From the NCBI GenBank assembly GCA_900542325.1, contig UQMY01000005.1, positions 18,727 to 82,726 of the forward strand: a stretch of 64,000 nt of DNA, given 5' to 3'. Shown piece after piece: positions 25,908-34,057 of the stretch (positions are counted from its first letter, which is position 1; each line of letters begins with the position of its first letter). Made by a program: the position numbers and the translations under genes. Source of the DNA: an uncultured Collinsella sp. (GTDB lineage Bacteria; Actinomycetota; Coriobacteriia; Coriobacteriales; Coriobacteriaceae). Under the pieces are notes generated by a model that was given only the letters and a program-made list of their open reading frames with translations, was not told the DNA's origin and did not search any database.

Positions 25908-26974
25908 TGTGGGAAGCCGATGACTCTCAGGACCTGTGGGCGACGCCCGGCAACTCGCCGGCGGCATCCATGGCGCACGGCGAGCGCATGGTGGGCTCGG
26001 AGCTGACGGCCGAGGACCTCGATGTCGATCGCACTTTGCGCCCCCAGCGCCTGGACGATTACTGCGGCCAGGAGCATATCAAGCAGAGCCTGCGCGTGTT
26101 GATCGAAGCGGCGCAGAGCCGTGGCGAGACGCTCGACCACGTGATCTTCTCGGGCCCTCCGGGTCTGGGCAAGACCACGCTGGCTACGGTTATCGCCAAC
26201 GAGCTGGGCGCTCAGATCAAGACCACGAGTGGCCCTGCCATCGCGCGCACCGGCGACCTGGCAGCCATCCTTACTAACTTGCAGCCGGGTGATGTGCTGT
26301 TTATCGACGAGATCCACCGCCTCAACCGTTCGGTCGAGGAGGTCCTGTACCCCGCGATGGAGGACTTTGCCCTCGATATCGTGATTGGCAAGGGTCCGGC
26401 GGCGCGCTCGATTCGCCTGGATATTCCCAAGTTTACGCTGGTGGCGGCAACGACCCGCTCAGGCATGTTGACCGGCCCGTTGCGCGACCGCTTTGGCATT
26501 TCATATCGCCTGGATTACTACACGGTCGAGGAACTCGCGCAGATTGTTACGCGCTCGGCGACTATCCTGGGCGTGACGATCGACCATCCCAGTGCACTCG
26601 AGATCGGCTCGCGTTCGCGCGGCACGCCACGTCTTGCCAACCGCCTGCTCAAGCGCGTGCGCGATTACGCACAGGTGCGCGGCAACGGCCCCATCGAGCT
26701 CGATATCTGTCGCCAGGCGCTCGAGTTCTTCGAGATCGATGAGCTCGGTCTGGACTGGATGGATATTCGCATTTTGGAGACGCTCGCTAAGACGTTCTCC
26801 GGTCGTGCCGCAGGACTTACGACCCTTGCCAGCGCGGTGGGCGAGGACCCGGGCACGCTCGAGGATGTCTATGAGCCGTATCTGCTGCAGTGCGGGTTGA
26901 TGATTCGTACGCCGCAGGGCCGTCAGGCAACCCTTCGCACCTTTGAGCACCTGGGGATTGAACCTACCGTTTAG
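25907..26974 (+). CDS. ruvB: Holliday junction branch-migration ATPase RuvB
   Basis: 355 residues. Hexameric AAA+ motor for branch migration. FSGPPGLGKTTLA is Walker A, LFIDEIHRLN is Walker B, AATTRSGMLTGPLRDRFG contains sensor 1 and the arginine finger, and the winged-helix C-terminus includes YEPYLLQCGLMIRTPQGR. ATG 25907 overlaps the ruvA stop (TGATG); there is a slightly long polar N-terminus (about 40 residues before the core). Last gene of ruvCAB. Confidence 0.96.
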   Translation: MWEADDSQDLWATPGNSPAASMAHGERMVGSELTAEDLDVDRTLRPQRLDDYCGQEHIKQSLRVLIEAAQSRGETLDHVIFSGPPGLGKTTLATVIANELGAQIKTTSGPAIARTGDLAAILTNLQPGDVLFIDEIHRLNRSVEEVLYPAMEDFALDIVIGKGPAARSIRLDIPKFTLVAATTRSGMLTGPLRDRFGISYRLDYYTVEELAQIVTRSATILGVTIDHPSALEIGSRSRGTPRLANRLLKRVRDYAQVRGNGPIELDICRQALEFFEIDELGLDWMDIRILETLAKTFSGRAAGLTTLASAVGEDPGTLEDVYEPYLLQCGLMIRTPQGRQATLRTFEHLGIEPTV

Positions 26975-27118
26975 GGCGCTTTGTTTTGGCGGGCTGTTGG
27001 GCTATCGCTGGGCATCGGGTAAACATATCGCCGTTCATCGGTTATGGGTGTTTTACTATTGCGCGCCCGTGCTATGCTGAATTGGTCTTTTTCTCATTCG
27101 GTAACGAAAGGACCGCCC

Positions 27119-28786
27119 ATGCCTACTGACATCGAAATCGCACGTTCTGTCACGCCGCTGCCTATTACCGAGGTGGCCAAGAACGCCGGCGTCGACGTTA
27201 AGCACCTTATTCCGTACGGCTTCGACAAGGCTAAGGTCGACTATTCGCTGCTCAACGAGCCGACCGATCACCAGGCCAAGCTCGTCCTCGTGACCGCTAT
27301 CAACCCAACGCCTGCGGGCGAGGGCAAGACCACCACGACCATCGGTCTGGCCGATGGCCTGCGTCGTCGCGGCGTCAAGAGTGCCGTGGCCCTGCGCGAG
27401 CCTTCGCTCGGCCCCGTCTTTGGTGTTAAGGGCGGTGCCGCCGGCGGCGGCTGGGCTCAGGTGATCCCCATGGAGGATATCAACCTGCACTTTACCGGCG
27501 ACTTCCATGCCATCGGTGCTGCCAACAACCTGCTGGCCGCCATGCTTGATAACCACATCCAGCAGGGCAACCAGCTTGGCATCGACGTTAAACGCATCAC
27601 TTGGAAGCGCGTCGTCGATATGAACGACCGTCAGCTGCGCCACGTCATCGACGGTATTGGCGGTAAGGCCCAGGGCGTGCCGCGCGAGGACGGCTTCGAT
27701 ATCACCGTCGCCTCCGAGGTCATGGCAATCCTGTGCCTGTCTACGAGTATCAGCGACCTCAAGGAGCGCCTGGGCGAGATCGTCGTCGGCTACAGCTTTG
27801 CCGGCGAGCCCGTCCGTGCCCGCGACCTTAAGGCCCAGGGTGCCATGGCCGCGTTGCTTAAGGACGCGCTCAAGCCCAACCTGGTGCAAACGCTCGAGGG
27901 CACGCCCGCGTTTGTCCACGGCGGCCCCTTCGCCAACATCGCCCACGGCTGCAACTCTATCATGGCCACGCGTATGGCGATGCGCTTTGGCGATGTTGCC
28001 ATTACCGAGGCCGGCTTCGGTGCCGATCTGGGTGCCGAGAAGTTCCTCGACATCAAGTGCCGTATGACGGGCGTTCGCCCCAGCGCCGTCGTGGTCGTCG
28101 CGACCGCTCGTGCGCTGAAGTACAACGGTGGCGTCGCCAAGGCCGACCTCAACGAGGAGAACCTCGAGGCACTCAAGGCCGGCATGCCCAACCTGCTGCG
28201 TCACGTCGACAACATCCAGAACGTTTATGGTCTGCCCTGCGTGGTCGCCATCAACCGCTTCCCGACGGACACCGAGGCCGAGCTTGCGCTCATCGAGTCC
28301 GAGTGCCAGAAGCTCGGCGTCAACGTTAAGCTTTCCGAGGTCTGGGCCAAGGGCGGCGAGGGCGCGCTCGAGCTTGCCGATGAGGTCATGCGTCTGATTG
28401 AGCAGCCGAGCGAGCTCAAGTTTGCCTATGAGGACGGCGCCGATGTGGCCGACGCTCTTGAGGCCATTGCCACCAAGGTCTACCGCGCCGACGGCGTTGA
28501 CTTTACGCCGGCCGCCAAGCGCCAGCTCGCCGAGCTGCGCGAGAACGGCTTTGGCAACCTGCCGGTGTGCGTGGCCAAGACGCAGTACAGCTTTAGCGAC
28601 AACGCCAAGGCCCTGGGCGCTCCCGAGAACTTCCGCATCACGGTGCGCGAGCTCAAGGTTTCCGCCGGTGCCCACTTTGTGGTCGCACTGACTGGCAGTG
28701 TTCTGACCATGCCGGGCCTGCCCAAGGTTCCCGCGGCCGAGAACATCGACGTCGACAACGACGGCAACATCACCGGCCTGTTCTAA
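27119..28786 (+). CDS. fhs: Formate--tetrahydrofolate ligase
   Basis: 555 residues, the usual length. It makes 10-formyl-THF from formate, THF and ATP. TPAGEGKTTTTIGLADGL is the P-loop, EPSLGPVFGVKGGAAGGG the substrate loop, and GFGADLGAEKFLDIKC and LPKVPAAENID are conserved. AAGGA at about 27107 supports ATG 27119; the longer frame to 27044 has no ribosome site. It feeds the same folate C1 pool as FchA and FolD at 41-42.6 kb. Confidence 0.96.
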   Translation: MPTDIEIARSVTPLPITEVAKNAGVDVKHLIPYGFDKAKVDYSLLNEPTDHQAKLVLVTAINPTPAGEGKTTTTIGLADGLRRRGVKSAVALREPSLGPVFGVKGGAAGGGWAQVIPMEDINLHFTGDFHAIGAANNLLAAMLDNHIQQGNQLGIDVKRITWKRVVDMNDRQLRHVIDGIGGKAQGVPREDGFDITVASEVMAILCLSTSISDLKERLGEIVVGYSFAGEPVRARDLKAQGAMAALLKDALKPNLVQTLEGTPAFVHGGPFANIAHGCNSIMATRMAMRFGDVAITEAGFGADLGAEKFLDIKCRMTGVRPSAVVVVATARALKYNGGVAKADLNEENLEALKAGMPNLLRHVDNIQNVYGLPCVVAINRFPTDTEAELALIESECQKLGVNVKLSEVWAKGGEGALELADEVMRLIEQPSELKFAYEDGADVADALEAIATKVYRADGVDFTPAAKRQLAELRENGFGNLPVCVAKTQYSFSDNAKALGAPENFRITVRELKVSAGAHFVVALTGSVLTMPGLPKVPAAENIDVDNDGNITGLF

Positions 28787-28811
28787 GCCTGTTGCCCATA
28801 GCTGCTTGCCC

Positions 28812-28848
28812 GCCCCGTCGCGCTCCCAAGGCCCGGCGGGGCTTTTTT
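28812..28848 (+). terminator. Intrinsic terminator of fhs
   Basis: GCCCCGTCG pairs with CGGCGGGGC (one G-T pair) and is followed by TTTTTT. Confidence 0.85.
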
Positions 28849-28965
28849 ATCCTTAGGCCCGCGCATGTCTTGTAGATACCGACGGGCTCTGCCCATCATA
28901 GGCTTTTGCGCGGGTAGAATGCATGGATAACTTGAGGCTCACGCGCGACGGAAAGGAATCGTTGC

Positions 28966-29955
28966 ATGGATCAGGACAAGACAACCGTGATGGGCGGCTA
29001 CGGTTCCGCGCAGGCTGGCGATAGCGCCGATGCGACCCGCGTTGTTCCCAACCCCGGCTATACCGACCCCGCCGCGACGCAGCCTTCTGCCGAGCCCACC
29101 CGGGTTATGGGCTATGGCGACACGGCGCAGGATTCTTACGCTGCATCTTCGCAAGGCCCCTATGGCAACGCAGCTCCGGACCCGTTTGATTACGCGCCGC
29201 AGGATTCTTATGCCGCCTCGACGCCGAATCCCTATGATGACCTGCCGCAAAATCCCATTCCGCAGCCTCAGCAGACGACGTATATGCCTCGCACGGCGCA
29301 GTCTCGCTACGAGTCGCGCGAGCCGTATCGCGAGTACCCCAAGTCGATTCCGCAATATGGCGAGGACGAGGAGAAGAAGCCGTCGCGTTCGTCGAGCGTG
29401 ATCAAGAAAATCCTCATCGTGCTGGCGATCTTCTTTGCGCTGTCGGTTGTGTTTGCCATTGTGTCGGGCATGCTCAACAAGCGAGGGAGTTCAACGGCCG
29501 ATACCGCTGCCGAGCAAACTGAGACTACCCAGTCCGGCACCGTCGATCTGAGCGATATCCCGGGGCAGTACTGGTCCAACGCCAAGAAGATCCTCAAGTC
29601 GCGCGGCGCCGATCTTTCGAATGCCGTGGTCCTGACTGATGATGGCTCAACGCCCGTCGTCGATGCCAACTGGGTCGTTACTTCTGCCTACTATAACGAC
29701 AACGGCAACCTCGAAATTCAGCTCACGCACAAGAACAGCTCGGGCAACTCGTCCGATGGCCAAAGCGGTACCGACGGCTCGAGCTCCAATACGCTGGAGG
29801 ACTTGAGCAACAAGGCACAGGAGCTTGGGGATAAGGCCCAAGAGCTGGGTGATACGGCTCAGAACCTGGGCGACACCGCTCAGAACTTGGGCGACATGGC
29901 GACGGATGCCTGGAACGCCCTACAAAACGGCATCTCGGGCGCGCAGGGAAACTAG
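28966..29955 (+). CDS. Uncharacterised single-pass membrane protein with Thr-rich disordered head and heptad tail
   Basis: 329 residues. Residues 1-145 are disordered, rich in Pro, Tyr and Gln, with repeated Thr motifs (KTTVMGG, ATRVVPN, PTRVMGYG) and a duplicated AQDSYAAS/PQDSYAAS unit. One membrane segment, ILIVLAIFFALSVVFAIVSG, follows a KKPSRSSSVIKK patch. The outside part has a small globular region (GQYWSNAKKILKSRGADL, with SAYYNDNGNLEIQL) and a C-terminal run of about five heptads of the type AQELGDK/AQNLGDT. The Thr motifs resemble Ser/Thr-kinase targets read by FHA domains; this is inference. I do not recognise the family. GGAAAGGAATCG-type leader gives a good ribosome site. Confidence 0.65.
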   Translation: MDQDKTTVMGGYGSAQAGDSADATRVVPNPGYTDPAATQPSAEPTRVMGYGDTAQDSYAASSQGPYGNAAPDPFDYAPQDSYAASTPNPYDDLPQNPIPQPQQTTYMPRTAQSRYESREPYREYPKSIPQYGEDEEKKPSRSSSVIKKILIVLAIFFALSVVFAIVSGMLNKRGSSTADTAAEQTETTQSGTVDLSDIPGQYWSNAKKILKSRGADLSNAVVLTDDGSTPVVDANWVVTSAYYNDNGNLEIQLTHKNSSGNSSDGQSGTDGSSSNTLEDLSNKAQELGDKAQELGDTAQNLGDTAQNLGDMATDAWNALQNGISGAQGN

Positions 29956-29967
29956 CTGGTAAGTGGG

Positions 29968-31149
29968 CTACAGCTGCTCGGCCGGACGCTCGGGCGAGCT
30001 GAAGCCCGAATCAAATGTGACGACGCACGAGACGTTGGGCCGGCGCTCGTGCACGATGCGCGTGACGAGCTCCAGCAGCTCCTCGTCGGATATATCAAAG
30101 CCGTCGGGACGCACCAGGTCAAACGAAACGAACCCGTCGTGCTCGTGCAGGTCGTGGATGGAGAGTGCGGGGTCGATCTGCATGATGCCGCGCTTGACCC
30201 AGCCGCGCAAATCATCGCCGGTTGTCGCGATGGGGTCGCAGTGCAGCGTGATGTCAATGCCCATCTGGCGCTTGATGTCGTGCTCGATGGTGTCCAGGAT
30301 CTCGTGATGTTCAAACGCGTCGCCCTCGCCGGGCATCTCCACGTGGGCGCTGGCAAACTGACGACCGGGGCCGTAGTCGTGCACCATCAGGTCGTGTGTG
30401 CCCAAGACCTGCGGATAGGACATGATCTTGTCGCGGATTGCCTGGACGAGCTTGGGGTCGGGCGCTTGCCCCAGCAACGGGCTGATGGCGTCGCGCACCA
30501 GGCCCATGCCACTGATGCAGATGAAGACGCCCACGCCCAGGCCCGCCCAGCCGTCAAGGTCAAAGCCGGTCGTCTGCGAAATAAGCGCTGCGGCCAGGAC
30601 CGATCCCGAGGTGATGACGTCGTTTTTGGAGTCCTGTGCTGTGGCGATGAGTGTTTCGGAATCGATACGGTTGCCCAGCGCACGGTTGAATGCGGCCATC
30701 CAGAATTTGACGAGCATGGACAAGACGAGAGCGGCTAGGGAGACCAGCGTGTAGGCGGTGGGGGAGGGCTTGATGATCTTAGTGACCGACTCGAGGATCA
30801 GGTTGATGCCGACGGCGCAAACCAGGACGGCGACAAACAAGCCGGCTAGGTACTCGTAGCGGCCGTGGCCATAGGGGTGGCCTTCGTCTGCAGGGCGGCT
30901 GGCAAGGCGGAACCCGAGCAGGCTCACGATGTTGCTCGAGGCATCGGAGAGGTTGTTGAAAGCGTCGGCGATGAGGGAGACGGAGCCGGCGAGCAGGCCT
31001 GCGATGCCCTTGGCCAGGCACAGGGTGATGTTGAGGCCAATGCAGATGAGGCTTGCGGCGAAGCCCGCGTTGGTGCGGCAGGAGGCATCGACCGGCTCGC
31101 CCTCGCTGCCGGGAACAAGCGTATGTACCAGCCGATTTACAAATAGCAT
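29968..31149 (-). CDS. Cation diffusion facilitator transporter, predicted Mn2+ exporter
   Basis: 393 residues with six membrane helices in the first 240 residues and a cytoplasmic C-terminal domain with metal-binding His residues (GTHDLMVHDYGPG, HVEMPGEGD). The transport site is read as Asn65-x3-Asp69 in helix 2 (AFNNLSDA) and Asp173-x3-Asp177 in helix 5 (AQDSKNDV). Zinc exporters usually show His or Asp there; the N-D-D-D set is that of MntE-type Mn exporters. A longer C-terminal tail than YiiP is present. The ATG at 31149 was chosen because GTGAGGA lies eight bases before it on the minus strand; the 31170 ATG has no ribosome site. Confidence 0.85.
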   Translation of the reverse strand: MLFVNRLVHTLVPGSEGEPVDASCRTNAGFAASLICIGLNITLCLAKGIAGLLAGSVSLIADAFNNLSDASSNIVSLLGFRLASRPADEGHPYGHGRYEYLAGLFVAVLVCAVGINLILESVTKIIKPSPTAYTLVSLAALVLSMLVKFWMAAFNRALGNRIDSETLIATAQDSKNDVITSGSVLAAALISQTTGFDLDGWAGLGVGVFICISGMGLVRDAISPLLGQAPDPKLVQAIRDKIMSYPQVLGTHDLMVHDYGPGRQFASAHVEMPGEGDAFEHHEILDTIEHDIKRQMGIDITLHCDPIATTGDDLRGWVKRGIMQIDPALSIHDLHEHDGFVSFDLVRPDGFDISDEELLELVTRIVHERRPNVSCVVTFDSGFSSPERPAEQL

Positions 31150-31367
31150 AGCGGTCGTCCTCACAATCATGTTTAAGGGGATAGTGTAGCTCGCATGGGC
31201 GCACCGTGCGCCGGTGCTCAGAAAATGCAGCAATGGTCTGCCCGCGCTAACGAGCAGGCCTTCCCGTCTGCCTGGGTGGTCCATTTTGGGCCACATGGGT
31301 ATGGGCATGTGCCAGTTTGCTCGACATACTTAATGTCGACAGCCCCTGTGCAAAGGAGGACGTTTCC

Positions 31368-32705
31368 ATGGACGAGATGTTTGCCATTAAATGCCAAAAC
31401 TGCGGCGGCCCTATGTACTCACACCAGGCTAAACGCAGCTTTGAGTGCGCCTATTGCGGCACGGTCGTTCCGTGGCAGGCCGATGCGGGGGAGCCCAAGA
31501 GCGCTTTGGGCATTCGCCATGCGCCGCTGACGGTTGTCGATGGGCTACTTAAGCTCACGCATGTGTCGCAACTCGAGCGCCCGGAGGACCCGGACTGGTA
31601 TTTCTTCAATTCGCACTGGCGCAATCAGTCGGTCCTGGAACATCTGCTGTGGGAGGATCGCGGCACGGCGCAGGAGTTCCAAGAGGCCACGCATGTGAGC
31701 ATTCCTTGCCCCTTCTGCGGAGCGTCCTTTGAGGGCGAGTCAACGCAGCGTGTGTTTGAGTGCCCGTCCTGCGGCAACAAGATCGGCATTGCCGACCTGC
31801 TCAAGCCCGGTACGTTTAGCAAACGTCTGACCATGGGCGTGGGTGCGGAGTATGTGCCGGAGCAGGGTATTCCCTGCGAAATCTCACCGCAGCAGGCACG
31901 TGCCAACGCACTGCAGCTGGTGCGCCAGTACCCGGATGCCTTTGCCGGGCACGAGGTGGAAGACGCAATCCAAAACGACATGATGCTCTTCTATTTCCCC
32001 ATGGCGCTGGCGGACCTGCGTATGATGGCGAGCTTCCCGGGCAAGGGCCTGAGCAAGGAAACCCTGGTGTACTACGAGGTGCTCGACTGGGCGTATCCGC
32101 GGGCAAACTATCTGGATGTTCGCCTTATGGGCATTTTGGAGCCGTGGGACTTTGCCAAGGTTGGGCCGTTTGACCCGGCCATGCAGGAAGGTGACTTTCG
32201 CGTTGTCTCCGTCGATGCGTCTACCAAGGACCAAGTGGTCATTGATAAGTTGGCGCTCGACATTGTCGGCAACGATGCCGAGGCAGTGCTTGGGCTCAAT
32301 AAAAAGAGCATCCGAACCTGGGCGCGCAAGGCCCGCAAGCATAAGGACGGTCTGGTGATGGTGCCGGTCTACTTTGTCGATCGTCCGGCGACGGACAGCC
32401 GCGACGGCGAGCAAGTGCGCATCGCTGTGAACGGCCAGACGGGCCGCGCGGCCGCGGTGGTGTTTAGCGACAAGCGCGAGACGCATGTGGTGGCACCGCT
32501 CAACCCGAGCCTGCATCTGTCCGGCGAGAGCACCGTGCACGCCACGCCCATCGAGGTCAAATACGTTAAGTCGCCGTTTCTGTACCAGATCGTGCGCCGT
32601 GGAGGCGGCGAGCAGCAGCATCAGGTGGCAGCGGTCGCCGAGGGTTCTTACCGAGAAGAAAAGCCCAAACGCAAGGGATTGTTCGCTGCGATTTTTGGTA
32701 AGTAG
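31368..32705 (+). CDS. Double zinc-ribbon protein of unknown function
   Basis: 445 residues. Two four-Cys ribbons sit in the first 150 residues: CQNCGG..CAYCG and CPFCGAS..CPSCGN. The remainder is a mixed alpha/beta region (EDAIQNDMMLFYFPMALADL, TLVYYEVLDWAYPRANYLDV, KSPFLYQIVRRGGGEQ) without a motif I recognise, ending in a basic tail EEKPKRKGLFAAIFGK. Zinc-ribbon proteins of this layout are commonly labelled TFIIB-type zinc ribbon proteins with no proven function. Start ATG 31368 follows AAAGGAGGA by seven bases, excluding the longer frame from 31317. Confidence 0.75.
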   Translation: MDEMFAIKCQNCGGPMYSHQAKRSFECAYCGTVVPWQADAGEPKSALGIRHAPLTVVDGLLKLTHVSQLERPEDPDWYFFNSHWRNQSVLEHLLWEDRGTAQEFQEATHVSIPCPFCGASFEGESTQRVFECPSCGNKIGIADLLKPGTFSKRLTMGVGAEYVPEQGIPCEISPQQARANALQLVRQYPDAFAGHEVEDAIQNDMMLFYFPMALADLRMMASFPGKGLSKETLVYYEVLDWAYPRANYLDVRLMGILEPWDFAKVGPFDPAMQEGDFRVVSVDASTKDQVVIDKLALDIVGNDAEAVLGLNKKSIRTWARKARKHKDGLVMVPVYFVDRPATDSRDGEQVRIAVNGQTGRAAAVVFSDKRETHVVAPLNPSLHLSGESTVHATPIEVKYVKSPFLYQIVRRGGGEQQHQVAAVAEGSYREEKPKRKGLFAAIFGK

Positions 32706-32821
32706 GGGAGTGGTGCCGGGGCGTCGGGCTGCATCGCAAGGTCATGAGACGAACTTAAGACTGCTGGGAACGTGCTACCATTGCCGATAGCCTTAATCTT
32801 GTAAGAAGCGGAGGCCAGATT

Positions 32822-33193
32822 ATGGGTTTTGCGGATCAGCAGCTTCAGCTTCAGGTACCGTATTCTCCTGACGACACGTTTAATGCCTTGAAGGCAGCTA
32901 TGGAAAAGCTGCCTAAAGTAAAAGTTGATAGTGCATCGCCCACAACAAGAACAGTTGCAGCCGAGATTGGTATGAGCCTTTGGTCTTGGGGCGAAAATAT
33001 CAGTATTTCGGTTGTTCCAGTTGAAGGCGGATCTGGCGTTACTGTCAAGTCGTCATCTAAGGTCAGGGCAAACGTATTAAACGGGGGCAAAAATGCAAAG
33101 AATATTGCCAAGATAGTCGATGCCCTATCGAAGGAGCTCGAGCGGTATCCGCAGGTTTCACAGACTATTGAGACGCTGGCGGATAGTGGTTGA
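32822..33193 (+). CDS. Uncharacterised 123-residue protein, likely severed from a SHOCT tail
   Basis: A compact alpha/beta protein: QLQLQVPYSPDDTFNALKAAMEKLPKVKV, then strands AAEIGMSLWSWGENISISVVPVEGGSGVTVKS, then a helix NAKNIAKIVDALSKELERY. This resembles domains that sit N-terminal to SHOCT tails. A SHOCT-like peptide is encoded in the next frame straight after. Codon use is more AT-rich than the flanks. Start ATG 32822 has an AAGCGGAGG ribosome site. Confidence 0.65.
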   Translation: MGFADQQLQLQVPYSPDDTFNALKAAMEKLPKVKVDSASPTTRTVAAEIGMSLWSWGENISISVVPVEGGSGVTVKSSSKVRANVLNGGKNAKNIAKIVDALSKELERYPQVSQTIETLADSG

Positions 33194-33290
33194 TGTAGTT
33201 GCAAGGCTTGAGAGGCTTGCAGCACTGCGTGAGAGTGGAGTACTTACCGAGGAAGAGTTTGCTGCAGAAAAGGCAATAATCCTTTCGTAA
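33186..33290 (+). CDS. SHOCT-like short peptide in shifted frame
   Basis: A 34-residue frame from GTG 33186 encodes VARLERLAALRESGVLTEEE then FAAEKAIILS, a textbook SHOCT (short C-terminal domain) pattern: a leucine-rich helix, L-x-E-G-hydrophobic-[LIT]-T-E-E-F, and a second helix. SHOCT domains normally end a longer protein. It overlaps the preceding gene by eight bases in another frame and has no good ribosome site. Either it is a translationally coupled peptide, or one base change has split a single gene. Confidence 0.6.
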   Translation: MVDVVARLERLAALRESGVLTEEEFAAEKAIILS

Positions 33291-33294
33291 TCAG

Positions 33295-33357
33295 ACACGA
33301 TGGTTGGATTTGCATTCTATTATTGAACTTGTTTATACCAGGCTGAAAACATCGTGT
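33295..33357. repeat. Inverted repeat ACACGATG/CATCGTGT
   Basis: Perfect 8-bp arms at 33295-33302 and 33350-33357 enclose an AT-rich stretch right after the SHOCT frame. It may be a weak terminator or a regulatory dyad; no T-run follows. Confidence 0.35.
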
Positions 33358-33519
33358 GTAATAAAGGTGCGTAGTAGCCTCGTCTTGATTGGCGGATGTA
33401 AATAAACGGTGGAACGGCTGTAAAAGAGCCTTGCCACTGGGTAAAATCAGGATGTGCCGCGGAACCCGCTCCTCAGTCGGTCAACTTTGGAAGCGCGGGC
33501 AACGCAGGTACTATCGTCT

Positions 33520-33545
33520 AAAGGGCCGGGTGCGACCGGCCCTTT
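33520..33545. terminator. Perfect hairpin serving as bidirectional terminator
   Basis: AAAGGGCCGG and CCGGCCCTTT are exact arms around a six-base loop. On the minus strand it lies 23 bases after the stop of the 30-residue ORF. Confidence 0.7.
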
Positions 33546-33567
33546 GCATGACTCCCTTCGCTATCCG

Positions 33568-33660
33568 TTACTGCTTATATTCCCGCCAGATCGAGTAGAG
33601 GTTCCGGACGATGCCGGTTACATACATCGAGAGGCGCAGGATTTCAAGAAACAAGTTCAT
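33568..33660 (-). CDS. 30-residue hydrophobic small protein
   Basis: The peptide is MNLFLEILRLSMYVTGIVRN followed by LYSIWREYKQ. A hydrophobic first two thirds with a charged, Trp-containing tail is the layout of many small membrane peptides, including type I toxins. GGGGTG lies six bases before the ATG on the minus strand, and a perfect terminator hairpin follows. It sits inside an inverted-repeat element. No family recognised; the coding call rests on the ribosome site, the composition and the terminator. Confidence 0.5.
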   Translation of the reverse strand: MNLFLEILRLSMYVTGIVRNLYSIWREYKQ

Positions 33661-33803
33661 AGGTTTCACCCCAATCGGAGATCGGAGCGTTGCCCGCAGG
33701 CGGATTCCGCGGCAGTCGTAATTCTACCTCACAGGCCGCGGCGGGAGACATCCTACCCGCCCCATGGCTTGGAGCAGTGTCGATCTAACGGGCAATCAAG
33801 CCT

Positions 33804-34025
33804 CTAGTTCTCTTTGAATTGAGCAAGCATCTGCCCGAAGAAGCTTAGTTCGGATGGCTCATAAATGAGTGGGCCGCCATCTTCGGTCCGGTAGACCCCG
33901 CAGGGGAGGTAGCGCCCGTCGGGAAGGACGTAAAGGTTTTCTTCCTCCATCAGTCCCGTTGGGAGTATCGGGGTCTCGTTTTCGCCCATTTGGAACTCAT
34001 CGATATTCGCGATCTTCCTCTCCAT
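33804..34025 (-). CDS. Uncharacterised 73-residue acidic protein
   Basis: Acidic protein with ENLYVLPDGRYLPCGVYRTEDG and PLIYEPSELSFFGQMLAQFK. A strong AGGAGG site precedes the ATG. It follows the ADP-ribosylglycohydrolase gene on the same strand after 32 bases, so the two probably form one transcript. No family is recognised. It could be an inhibitor, substrate or partner of that enzyme; that is only context. Confidence 0.6.
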   Translation of the reverse strand: MERKIANIDEFQMGENETPILPTGLMEEENLYVLPDGRYLPCGVYRTEDGGPLIYEPSELSFFGQMLAQFKEN

Positions 34026-34057
34026 GATGCCTCCTACCTTATTTCTTGAATGGCGCC

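Larger units (their letters stand above)
33455..33714. repeat. Inverted-repeat element enclosing a 30-residue ORF
   Basis: TGCCGCGGAACCCGC at 33455-33469 faces GCGGATTCCGCGGCA at 33700-33714 (14 of 15 match). Nested inside, GCGGGCAACGC near 33495-33505 faces GCGTTGCCCGC near 33687-33697. Between the arms lie a perfect hairpin (33520-33545) and a small minus-strand ORF. The plus strand also folds locally just before the element (GTGG..GGCT..AGCC..CCAC at about 33410-33437). No tRNA or known RNA family was recognised. Confidence 0.55.

Noticed and set aside
33400..33550. Possible tRNA or tmRNA gene
   Set aside because: No cloverleaf, TTCGA arm or CCA end; only local hairpins.
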